Origin: Paenibacillus aurantius
Lineage (GTDB): Bacteria > Bacillota > Bacilli > Paenibacillales > NBRC-103111
Reading direction: 5' to 3'
Length of the DNA stretch: 64,000 bases
Assembly (NCBI RefSeq): GCF_032268605.1
Contig: NZ_CP130318.1
Span: forward strand, 4,377,501-4,441,500
Shown here: positions 16,731-24,138 of the stretch, one piece after another
How the letters are laid out: the number at the start of each line of letters is the position of its first letter
How positions within the stretch are numbered: the first letter of the stretch is position 1
Notes under the pieces: generated by a model
The model's database searches: none
What the model was told of the DNA's origin: nothing
Seen by the model: the letters and a program-made list of their open reading frames with translations, nothing else
Translations under genes and position numbers: made by a program

Positions 16731-18479
16731 ATGGGAATCATTCGTTCAATTACTCTTAAAGCGCGGCTGGTTGGCAGCTTTGCCGCCATTGTGGCCGTCT
16801 TTGTCGGGGCGGCTGTCTTCAACTCCTGCCAACTTAACCGGATGGCGGAGCTGCAGGATATCCAAACCGCTAAGCTATCGCTCAAGCAGCTGGCGATGGA
16901 GCTCAAGGTACAGGTTCAGGAGATGAAGGATCTCTCCTCCGGTCTCATGATCTCCCGTCAGGCTATCTACATAGAAAAGTATAGGGACCAGCGGCCCAGC
17001 TTTACCGAAACCATCCGCCGAATCGGCGACAGCGCCGAAACGGAAGAACAGATGCTTCGCAGAAGCCTTCTGATTACGGCTTCCGTGGAGTACCTCGAAA
17101 CCTTTGACCGCGCCGTGAAGGTCATCCAGGACCCCGGTCTCACTCCCGTCGATGTCCAGACCAATATTGAATCGATGTATAAACAGGCGCAGGAGCAGCG
17201 GGACCGTATTTTCGAGCTGGTGGACGGCTTCTATCAGGATTATCTTCGAGACTCCGAAGAAGCGGTCCAGGCCGCCTCCCGAACCATGGAGGAGAGCTCC
17301 CGGGTATTAACCGCGTCCTCCGCCGCGGCTGTGGTGTTTACCCTTGCCGTCTCGTTCCTTTTGACCCGTTCCTTCTCCCGTCCGATCCGCGTTCTCCAGG
17401 CCGCTGTGGCCCGTCTCGCCGAAGGGGACCTGAGGCAGAGGATCGGCTCGGAGTCCCGGGACGAGCTGGGGCGATTGAGCCAAAGCTTCGACCGGATGAC
17501 GGAACGGGTTCAGGCCATGCTCGGCCAATCCCGGGAAATCGCCTCCGCCCTGGCCGGGCATTCCCGTTCGCTTCACGCCTTTTCCGAGCAGACGTCCGCC
17601 GCCAATGCCGATATTCAGCGGGCCATCGAGGAGATTTCCGCAGGAACCGCTCAGCAGGCCGGACATGCGGAAACCAGCGCCAGTCTGATTGCGGGCTTGG
17701 AGGAAGAAATGGAAGGCATCCGCTCTTCGACGGAAGGGATGAGAAACGCCGTCGGCGGGACTTCGGGCCAAGTGAGGACCGGCTCTCTGTCCATGCAGGC
17801 ACTCGGCGGAGCCGCCTCCCATTCGGAAGAACTCCTGGAGCAAGCCGTAAGGGCCATGAACGAGCTAGCGCTTCATTCGGCCGAAATCGGAACGATCACC
17901 AAGACGATAAGCGAGGTTTCCAAACAGACTCATATCCTTGCGTTGAATGCAGCCATTGAGGCGTCTCGTGCGGGCGAGCAGGGCCGCGGCTTCTCGGTGA
18001 TTGCCGAAGAAGTGCGCAAGCTTTCCCTCGAAACCGAGCAGTCCACCCGCCGGATCGGGGAGATGGTGGAGCGTCTTCAGACCCAAACCCGGAAAACGGA
18101 TACCAACCTGGCAGAGGTAAGAGAGGGGCTTTATGCCCAGAACCGCCAGGTCGCCGTCACCCTGGGCTCCTTCGAAGGAATCCGCCTGTCCATGGAAGAT
18201 GTCGACGGCCGGATGAGGGACATTTACGGAAGGCTGCAGGCCGCCCACGCCAAAAATAGCCGGTTGTCCGACTCGGTCCGCTACGTGGCCGCGGTCGCTC
18301 AAGAGGCAGCGGCGGGAGCGGAGCAGGTCAGCTCCACCTCGGAGGAGCAGAACCGCTCGCTGAACCGCATGACCGGACAAGCCGATGATATTCGCTACCT
18401 CTCCGCCCGGCTGTTCGAGGAGATCAGCCGCTTTCACCTGGAGGAGAAGGAGGAAAAGAGAAACGTTCAAGGAGATTAG
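16731..18479 (+). CDS. Methyl-accepting chemotaxis protein
   Basis: A 582-residue transmembrane chemoreceptor. TM1 (about 11-33), an extracellular four-helix-bundle-type sensor (about 34-190), TM2 (about 195-215), HAMP ([20 protein letters not shown]), then a coiled-coil signalling domain whose hairpin tip [19 protein letters not shown] lies near residue 401 and contacts CheA/CheW. ATG 16731 has GGAGG seven bases upstream; the longer frame from 16686 lacks support. Divergent from pstS, so its promoter region is shared with the Pho boxes. Ligand unknown; phosphate-related sensing is only a positional guess. Confidence 0.92.
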   Translation: MGIIRSITLKARLVGSFAAIVAVFVGAAVFNSCQLNRMAELQDIQTAKLSLKQLAMELKVQVQEMKDLSSGLMISRQAIYIEKYRDQRPSFTETIRRIGDSAETEEQMLRRSLLITASVEYLETFDRAVKVIQDPGLTPVDVQTNIESMYKQAQEQRDRIFELVDGFYQDYLRDSEEAVQAASRTMEESSRVLTASSAAAVVFTLAVSFLLTRSFSRPIRVLQAAVARLAEGDLRQRIGSESRDELGRLSQSFDRMTERVQAMLGQSREIASALAGHSRSLHAFSEQTSAANADIQRAIEEISAGTAQQAGHAETSASLIAGLEEEMEGIRSSTEGMRNAVGGTSGQVRTGSLSMQALGGAASHSEELLEQAVRAMNELALHSAEIGTITKTISEVSKQTHILALNAAIEASRAGEQGRGFSVIAEEVRKLSLETEQSTRRIGEMVERLQTQTRKTDTNLAEVREGLYAQNRQVAVTLGSFEGIRLSMEDVDGRMRDIYGRLQAAHAKNSRLSDSVRYVAAVAQEAAAGAEQVSSTSEEQNRSLNRMTGQADDIRYLSARLFEEISRFHLEEKEEKRNVQGD

Positions 18480-18501
18480 CCGCTAAAGTTTAAATCGGTT
18501 C

Positions 18502-18530
18502 TTGACGGCTGGCTGTTCCCTTGGTAATAT
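18502..18530 (+). promoter_or_regulatory. Sigma-A promoter of the binding-protein gene
   Basis: TTGACG (18502-18507), a 17-bp spacer, then TAATAT (18525-18530). It lies between the chemoreceptor stop and the lipoprotein gene and would give a leader of about 130 nt. Confidence 0.7.
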
Positions 18531-18589
18531 AAGTCCAACAAAACCAATTGTTTTTGTCGGAATAAAATTCCGCTTATGTTGACCGTATC

Positions 18590-18632
18590 AACGGAGACAT
18601 CCCTGTTCTAGACGGGGGGCGTCTCCGTTTTT
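18590..18632 (+). terminator. Terminator-like hairpin in the leader
   Basis: AACGGAGAC (18590-18598) pairs with GTCTCCGTT (18621-18629), with an inner CCC/GGG pairing, followed by TTTTT. It lies downstream of the promoter at 18502-18530 and upstream of the lipoprotein start, so it is either the chemoreceptor's terminator or an attenuator. A small perfect hairpin CGGAAT-AAA-ATTCCG precedes it. Confidence 0.6.
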
Positions 18633-18667
18633 ACGTTACCATTAATTTTTGTCTAGGGGGAACTGTC

Positions 18668-19741
18668 ATGAAATCCATTCGTAACCGCCGGTTGTTATCG
18701 ATCACGCTTATCCTGCTCTTGTCCTTGGCTGCTGCAGGCTGCGGCCAGGCACGCTCCTCCGGGCAAGATTCCTCCGCTTCGGCGGCGGCTTCATCCGACG
18801 GCGCTTCTTCTAATGCGGGAACCAAGCCTAAGGAAAAAGTCACGGTCCAGATCGGGGTTCAGGGCAAGACGGGGATTCTCGTGTACGCCCGGGAGAAAGG
18901 CTTCTTCGAGAAAGCCTTTAGCGCCGTGGGGGCCGAGGTCAAGTGGAACGAATTCGCAAGCGGTCCTCCCCATTTTGAGGCTCTGGCCTCGGGGAGACTT
19001 GATTTCGGTACAGTAGGAGGAACACCGGTCGTTTCCGGCCAAGTCGGCGGGGTGGATTTCAAAGCCATTGCGGTGACGGGAGACGGCAAGAAAGGCAACA
19101 TGATTGTCATTCCCAAAAATAGCCCCATTAAGGAGCTTAAGGACCTCAAGGGCAAAAAAATCGCCGTTGCCAAGGGCAGCAGCGCTTATAATTTCCTGTA
19201 CATGGCCATCGACAAAGCCGGCCTGAAGGGGGAGGATATTAAGGTCATTCAGCTTCAGCCGGATGAGGCGAGACCCGCCCTGGACACCGGCGCCGTGGAC
19301 GCCTGGTCGATCTGGGATCCTTACGCGACCACCGCTGTTTATCAGACGGGAGCCCGAATCCTCGTTTCGGGAGAAGATCTGAACATCAACGCCCCCGGCT
19401 TCCTGATCGCCAGAACGAAGTTTACCGAGGACCATCCGGATCTCACGTTGCTGTTCTTGAAGACGTACGAAGAAGCACGCCGTTACTACTTATCCCATCT
19501 GGATGAGGTCACCGACGATATCGTGAAGTCTCAGAAGCTGGACCGGGAAATCATCTCCACCGTCCTGAAAAATGCTTCTCCGCTGCTCTCGCCGATCACC
19601 CCCGAGTTCGCCAAAGCCCATCAGGAGCAGGCCGACTTCCTATATTCGGCGGGAGCCATCAACAAGAAACTGGATACGTCTAAGGTGCTGGAGAGCAAGT
19701 TCGTGGAGCAGGCCCTTAAGGAGCTGGGGCCGGGCAAGTGA
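18668..19741 (+). CDS. SsuA/TauA-type ABC substrate-binding lipoprotein (orphan)
   Basis: A 357-residue lipoprotein (lipobox AAGC, Cys about 25, then a Ser/Ala linker) of the nitrate/sulfonate/taurine binding-protein class. Seen: GVQGKTGILVYAREKGFFEKA, FEALASGRLDFGTVGGTPVV, and VDAWSIWDPYATTA, where the aromatic WSIWDPY is typical of aliphatic-sulfonate binders. Start ATG with AGGGGG upstream. No permease or ATPase gene adjoins it: a chemoreceptor lies upstream and a convergent lacI-type gene ends 8 bp downstream. It must share membrane parts encoded elsewhere, or be a relic of a lost operon. Confidence 0.85.
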   Translation: MKSIRNRRLLSITLILLLSLAAAGCGQARSSGQDSSASAAASSDGASSNAGTKPKEKVTVQIGVQGKTGILVYAREKGFFEKAFSAVGAEVKWNEFASGPPHFEALASGRLDFGTVGGTPVVSGQVGGVDFKAIAVTGDGKKGNMIVIPKNSPIKELKDLKGKKIAVAKGSSAYNFLYMAIDKAGLKGEDIKVIQLQPDEARPALDTGAVDAWSIWDPYATTAVYQTGARILVSGEDLNINAPGFLIARTKFTEDHPDLTLLFLKTYEEARRYYLSHLDEVTDDIVKSQKLDREIISTVLKNASPLLSPITPEFAKAHQEQADFLYSAGAINKKLDTSKVLESKFVEQALKELGPGK

Positions 19742-19749
19742 TGCTGCCA

Positions 19750-20793
19750 TTAAGCTTCTATGGCGATCGGGGCTACGGACTGACGTTCGATGAGCTTCGG
19801 CTGCAGCAGGAGATGAACTGGCTCGAAGCCATCGCTCTGCATCGCTTCCATCAGCATGGAACAAGCGAGGCGCCCCATCTCGGCATTCGGCTGCTTGATG
19901 GTCGTCAAGGCGGGCCTTACGATTTCTCCGAAGTCTATCCCGTCAAAACCGATGACGGAAATGTCGTCCGGCACCCGGAAACCGGAAGCGTCCAGCTGGT
20001 GGATGACTCCGAAGGCCGTCATGTCGTTGCAGGCAAATACCGCCGTAGGCTTGTCCTCTTCCTCCAACAGCATGGAGGTTAACGCTTTGCCGTTCTCAAA
20101 TTCATAAATCCCGTCGTACTTATGATCACGCGCCGTTTCCTTGACGAGGAGCTCCAGGCCGGCTTCCCGCATGGCTTCAAGATAGCCCGAATGGATGCCG
20201 ATACGGCTCGGCCGGTCAAGCGGTGCGGTGACGAACGCAATCCGCCTGTGTCCGTTTGCTATTAAATGGCGGGTAGCCAGCAGCCCGCCCTTATGGTAAT
20301 CAAATTCCACCTGGCTGATGCCGGCGTCATCGATTTTCTGGTCGATGGCAATGATGCGCTGCCCCATGCGGATATAATCCTGGATGGCCTTTTTGTCCTC
20401 CGTAATGGACGAAAGGATCAGCCCGCGGATCTGCTTCTCGAACGTCGTTCGGAGATAAGTCTCCTCCAGCACCGGGTCGTGCATCGAATTGCAGAGCAGC
20501 ACGTTATAATTGTTCTTACGGGCCGTCTCCTCTATCCCGAGCAGTACCGAGGAATAAAAGGGATTCGTTATGCTCGGAACGATAACCCCGATTGTCGTGT
20601 TGATGTTCGTCTTTAATTGCTTGCCCAAAAGATTCGGGACGTAATGGACTTCCTTGGCCGTCCGCAGGATTTTCTCCCGCAGCTTGGCGCTGACCGGGTA
20701 CCCGCTGTTGCTGAGCACCCGCGAAACGGTCGCGGAAGAAACCCCGGCCAACCGTGCGATGTCATGGATGGTTGCCGGTTTGGGTGTGGTCAT
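19750..20793 (-). CDS. LacI-family transcriptional regulator
   Basis: A 347-residue LacI-type repressor: helix-turn-helix TIHDIARLAGVSSATVSRVLSNSG at the N-terminus, hinge, then a periplasmic-binding-protein-like sugar domain (TIGVIVPSITNPFYSSVLLGIE; FACNDMTAFGVIHQL; DDISVIGFDGIDFG). ATG 20793 gives the usual family beginning; an in-frame ATG at 20841 is possible, neither having a strong ribosome site. It lies 111 bp downstream of the SMP-30 gene on the same strand and probably regulates that group. Confidence 0.92.
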   Translation of the reverse strand: MTTPKPATIHDIARLAGVSSATVSRVLSNSGYPVSAKLREKILRTAKEVHYVPNLLGKQLKTNINTTIGVIVPSITNPFYSSVLLGIEETARKNNYNVLLCNSMHDPVLEETYLRTTFEKQIRGLILSSITEDKKAIQDYIRMGQRIIAIDQKIDDAGISQVEFDYHKGGLLATRHLIANGHRRIAFVTAPLDRPSRIGIHSGYLEAMREAGLELLVKETARDHKYDGIYEFENGKALTSMLLEEEDKPTAVFACNDMTAFGVIHQLDASGFRVPDDISVIGFDGIDFGEIVRPALTTIKQPNAEMGRLACSMLMEAMQSDGFEPVHLLLQPKLIERQSVAPIAIEA

Positions 20794-20904
20794 CGTCCTA
20801 TTCACCGCTTTCTGCTGTATCGATGGCTGCGTTCCTTTCATTTTATCATGAAGGGGCCGTTTCCTACTATAGCGGCAGGCGGTCCTGCGATCGGCGCATC
20901 CGCC

Positions 20905-21732
20905 TTAGTCCTGCCACATCCCCCAGCACCTTCCGGGCTGATCGGCGAGAAAGACCTGAAGGTTTCCGGTATCGGCAACCGTCACATACCCGTGGCGGCC
21001 TTCCGGACCTCCAAAGGTAAGGTTCGTGCAGTCTGTCCCCTCCAGCTGGACCTCCAACAGCAGCTCGCCCTGCGGGGAGAGCTTCGCGATTACCCCTTTG
21101 CCGTAGCGGGTAACGTACAGGTTCCCCGCCATATCGCAGCGCATGCCATCCAGCAGATGATCGTCGAACTCCACCAGCAGCCGCTTGTTGCTGATCTCCC
21201 CGTTTGCGCTCAAGTCATACGCCCATATTTTGCGCTGGACCGTTTCGTTGACGTATAACGTCTTTTCATCGGGACTGACTTCGATTCCGTTCGTTGTCCC
21301 CATCCCCGCTTCCAGAAGCGTGATGCTTCCATCCGGATCGATACGCCACAAGTTGCCTGTCGAATCCTTCCAGTTGGGATCACTCGCAAAGAGGACCCCG
21401 CCTCTCGTAATGGCCAGATCGTTCGGCTGGTTCATACGGGGCTCATGGGCAAAGACCGAAAGCTCCTGCGTCTCTTTGTCCACCTTGAAAATATTGTGCT
21501 TCGCGTAGTCCGCCAGGAACATGTCTCCCTGCCGGTTGAACCGAATCCCGCTCGCGACGCTGCCCTCGGGCAAATCCAGGAAAACACTTACTTCCCCTGC
21601 GGGAGTAGCCCTCCCGACCGTCGACGCCCTGGCGTAATTGACGGCATACACGTTTCCTTCCCTGTCGCACGCCGGCCCTTCAATTCCCCTTGTAAAACCG
21701 GAAGGAGAAGTAAATGCTGTACTGGCTAGCAT
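20905..21732 (-). CDS. SMP-30/gluconolactonase-family protein
   Basis: A 275-residue six-bladed beta-propeller of the SMP-30/gluconolactonase/LRE family, calcium-dependent lactonases acting on sugar lactones. Seen: RGIEGPACDREGNVYAVN (metal-binding Glu), MNQPNDLAI, TTNGIEVSPDEKTLYVNET and LDGMRCDMAGNLYVT, which carry the conserved Asn/Asp ligands in order. ATG 21732 follows GGGAGGGGAG. No signal peptide, so cytoplasmic. It is 16 bp after the CBM9-like gene and upstream of the lacI-type gene, suggesting one sugar-lactone unit. Confidence 0.88.
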   Translation of the reverse strand: MLASTAFTSPSGFTRGIEGPACDREGNVYAVNYARASTVGRATPAGEVSVFLDLPEGSVASGIRFNRQGDMFLADYAKHNIFKVDKETQELSVFAHEPRMNQPNDLAITRGGVLFASDPNWKDSTGNLWRIDPDGSITLLEAGMGTTNGIEVSPDEKTLYVNETVQRKIWAYDLSANGEISNKRLLVEFDDHLLDGMRCDMAGNLYVTRYGKGVIAKLSPQGELLLEVQLEGTDCTNLTFGGPEGRHGYVTVADTGNLQVFLADQPGRCWGMWQD

Positions 21733-21748
21733 CTAAGCTCCCCTCCCG

Positions 21749-22351
21749 TTAGGCGGTTTCGGTTGTAAACACCAGGTTCCCAAATCGCAAAGGAATGTGG
21801 TAGTTGGCCACGCCTGTCGGAGACCAGGCCTGGTAGTGCCTCTTCCCTTCCCGGTCCTCGTCGATCCGGTAAAAGTTCACCCTCCAGGTCGTGCCTTCCT
21901 CGGGTACCTGCCCGATATCCGCGAACGGAATCTTCCAATCGTAAATTTTTCGATCCCCTTCGGTTCGTACACTCGTCACCAGCCCCTCGGCATCCCAGTC
22001 CGTATGGACGGTGATCTTCCCTTCCTTGTTATCGATCCGGGCATCGAAAAGAACATTGTGCGGGCTGAGCTCAAATTCCAGGTAATGGCGGCCGGTCCCT
22101 TCCACGTCGATAAAGATCTCCACCACGTCCTGCTCATATAGAGGGTCGTCCCGGTCGATGTAGCGGGATACGACATAGTCGTCCCGTCCATCGAACCGTA
22201 TGTATAAAGCATCGGCGTCCCAGCATACCTTCACCTGCGTCTCTTCGATAACCGGCTCTCCCGTCACGACATCCACCAGCTGAACGGCCTGCAGGCGTCC
22301 CCAATCCTTCTCTTCCCCGTTTTCATAGAAGCATTTCAACGAATAATCCAT
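21749..22351 (-). CDS. Stand-alone CBM9-like carbohydrate-binding protein
   Basis: A 200-residue protein resembling family 9-like carbohydrate-binding (DOMON-type) beta-sandwich domains across its whole length: VKVCWDADALYIRFDGRD, YEQDVVEIFIDVEG, YLEFELSPHNVLFDARI, and WRVNFYRID. These domains are usually parts of secreted xylanases, yet here there is no signal peptide and no catalytic domain. ATG 22351 has AGGAGG nine bases upstream. It is the first gene of a unit with the SMP-30 and LacI genes. The ligand is unknown; binding of a sugar or heme cannot be told apart from sequence alone. Confidence 0.75.
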   Translation of the reverse strand: MDYSLKCFYENGEEKDWGRLQAVQLVDVVTGEPVIEETQVKVCWDADALYIRFDGRDDYVVSRYIDRDDPLYEQDVVEIFIDVEGTGRHYLEFELSPHNVLFDARIDNKEGKITVHTDWDAEGLVTSVRTEGDRKIYDWKIPFADIGQVPEEGTTWRVNFYRIDEDREGKRHYQAWSPTGVANYHIPLRFGNLVFTTETA

Positions 22352-22530
22352 AACTTTTCTCCTCCTCTTGAGATTATTTTACATCAAGAATATAAATGAA
22401 TTTTTTTCTCAATTATAAAACGTTGTTTACTAGTTGAATGAGATATTAAATTTTCAGGAAAGGGCAGGTTGAAAAGGGAGTTTTGAAGAATAAATAGGAA
22501 GATCCCTCCTAAGGATAGAGGTGAAATCTC

Positions 22531-23076
22531 TTGGAAATCTTAGTCATCCGGCATGGCGAATCTGAAGACGAGACGATCGATCTTAATGAACCGTTAACCA
22601 CGCTAGGAATAGAGCAAAGCAAAAAAATGTCCCTGCGTGTTTCTCAGGAGTTTCCCCCTGAAATCATATGGTCAAGTCCGCTGCAGCGTGCACGTGAAAC
22701 GGCCCAGATTCTAGCAACTACTGTGGACTGCCCCATTCATTATGTGGATGACCTGCGTGAGCAAGACCAGGAGGAGAGCGGCTTACACTTTCACCAAAGA
22801 GTTCGGCAGATATTCTCTCATATAAAAGATAGCAGCAAACCATTCAAACGAATCGCCATCGTCTCCCATGGAGGAACGATTACGAAACTCATCCAAACTT
22901 TCCTTCAGCTTCCACCGGAAAGCAACGCTTGGTTTCATACCAATAACACAGGGATTCATTTCTTGGACTATCATTCCAAAGCCGATATTATAAAATTCGC
23001 CAACAGCACGGATCACTTAAAACCCTTTAAGACAGCACCTGTTTGGTCATTTCATTCCGGAAATCCATCGGACTGA
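22531..23076 (+). CDS. Histidine phosphatase (phosphoglycerate mutase-like)
   Basis: A 181-residue histidine phosphatase: catalytic IRHGES near residue 7 with the phospho-accepting His, SSPLQRARETAQIL, and the second catalytic His in VSHGGTI. Dephosphorylates small molecules; substrate unknown. Start is TTG 22531 with GAGGTG upstream. It is noticeably more AT-rich than the genes around it, and its last 50 bp overlap the 3' end of the convergent AraC gene, which hints at separate acquisition. Confidence 0.88.
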   Translation: MEILVIRHGESEDETIDLNEPLTTLGIEQSKKMSLRVSQEFPPEIIWSSPLQRARETAQILATTVDCPIHYVDDLREQDQEESGLHFHQRVRQIFSHIKDSSKPFKRIAIVSHGGTITKLIQTFLQLPPESNAWFHTNNTGIHFLDYHSKADIIKFANSTDHLKPFKTAPVWSFHSGNPSD

Positions 23077-23917
23077 ACCCCGTGATACTCTTAAATACTT
23101 TGCCGAAATAATTGGGGTTGCAGAAGCCGGTTTTCTCCGCCACCTCCGTAATGGAAAGCTCATTATCCATCAACCACTTCTTCGCCATGTTGATTCTGGT
23201 CATGTTGATATAGTCGGGGAGGGTCATACCGGTACTCTTCTTGAAGAGACGGCTGAAATGATAAGGGCTTTTGTTCACCAGCCGGCCTAACTCCTCTAAA
23301 TAGATCGATTCGGCGTAATGCTCTTCAATGTACTCCAGAACAGGGCGAATCGAAGCAAAGGCAAGGAACGATAGGTCGCCCCGTCTTGCTGATGAGTAAT
23401 GCTGCTTATCGAAGTAGCGAACCAAGGCGGTCATGATCCGGTAAAGGTGAGACTTGATAGCCATTTCGTAACAAACGTGTCTCTTTCTGTTCTCCTCGTA
23501 ACAAGTCGTGATGGATCCGTTTAATTCCTCCCACAGGGGATGGGTTGGGGTAAACAAGCATAGCCGGTGCCTGATCTTAATGAAAAGGTTGTAAATCTCT
23601 TTCGTTTCGAACCCCTCCAGAAAGCTCGTCACGAAGAATTCATCGAAAATCAATCCTATAATTCTGGCGTCATCCGACAGCGGCTTAACCGAATGGATTT
23701 GTCCGCTGTTCACATAGACGATATCATTCTCGGCAGCCGTGAAAGTCTGATTGTCCAGCGTGACAAGGACTCGGCCTTTCATGACCTGGATGATTTCCAG
23801 CTGATCATGCCAGTGAGGACAAACCAGGTACTCGTCTATGACGTCCGATACATCGCTCGTGCGAAAGGGAAACCGCTTTCCGACGGCGGGAACGATTCTC
23901 TGTTTGAGATCGGGCAC
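23027..23917 (-). CDS. AraC-family regulator with cupin-type sensor
   Basis: A 296-residue AraC regulator: N-terminal sugar-sensing cupin (CPHWHDQLEIIQVMKGRVLVTL; NDIVYVNSGQIHSVKP) and a C-terminal double helix-turn-helix (IYLEELGRLVNKSPYHFSRLFKKSTG; ITEVAEKTGFCNPNYFGKVFKSITGFSP). GTG 23917 is chosen because AGGAGG lies seven bases upstream, which the in-frame ATG at 23950 would place inside the gene. It is divergent from the large secreted glycosidase-like gene at 24139 and is its likely regulator. Confidence 0.92.
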   Translation of the reverse strand: MPDLKQRIVPAVGKRFPFRTSDVSDVIDEYLVCPHWHDQLEIIQVMKGRVLVTLDNQTFTAAENDIVYVNSGQIHSVKPLSDDARIIGLIFDEFFVTSFLEGFETKEIYNLFIKIRHRLCLFTPTHPLWEELNGSITTCYEENRKRHVCYEMAIKSHLYRIMTALVRYFDKQHYSSARRGDLSFLAFASIRPVLEYIEEHYAESIYLEELGRLVNKSPYHFSRLFKKSTGMTLPDYINMTRINMAKKWLMDNELSITEVAEKTGFCNPNYFGKVFKSITGFSPMDFRNEMTKQVLS

Positions 23918-24138
23918 ACTCCCCCCTCCTAACTCTATAAGTAAGTCCATTATACCACCGCACCGCAGAAGGTAAGCATAGGGGAACGATCTAAAAGCAA
24001 AATTTTACCTATATTCCGCAATAACTTATATAGAAAATCTACCCCCGGGGATAGTAGCATGAAGGAGCCGCGAGTGGCGCTGTAAAGGCACCGGACTCAT
24101 GGAATGACCGATTCATAACGCCAAGGAGGGTATGGAAG

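Noticed and set aside
18590-18632. A known riboswitch (SAM-I, guanidine-I) in the binding-protein leader
   Set aside because: The conserved cores of those classes could not be found; only the hairpin and T run are supported.
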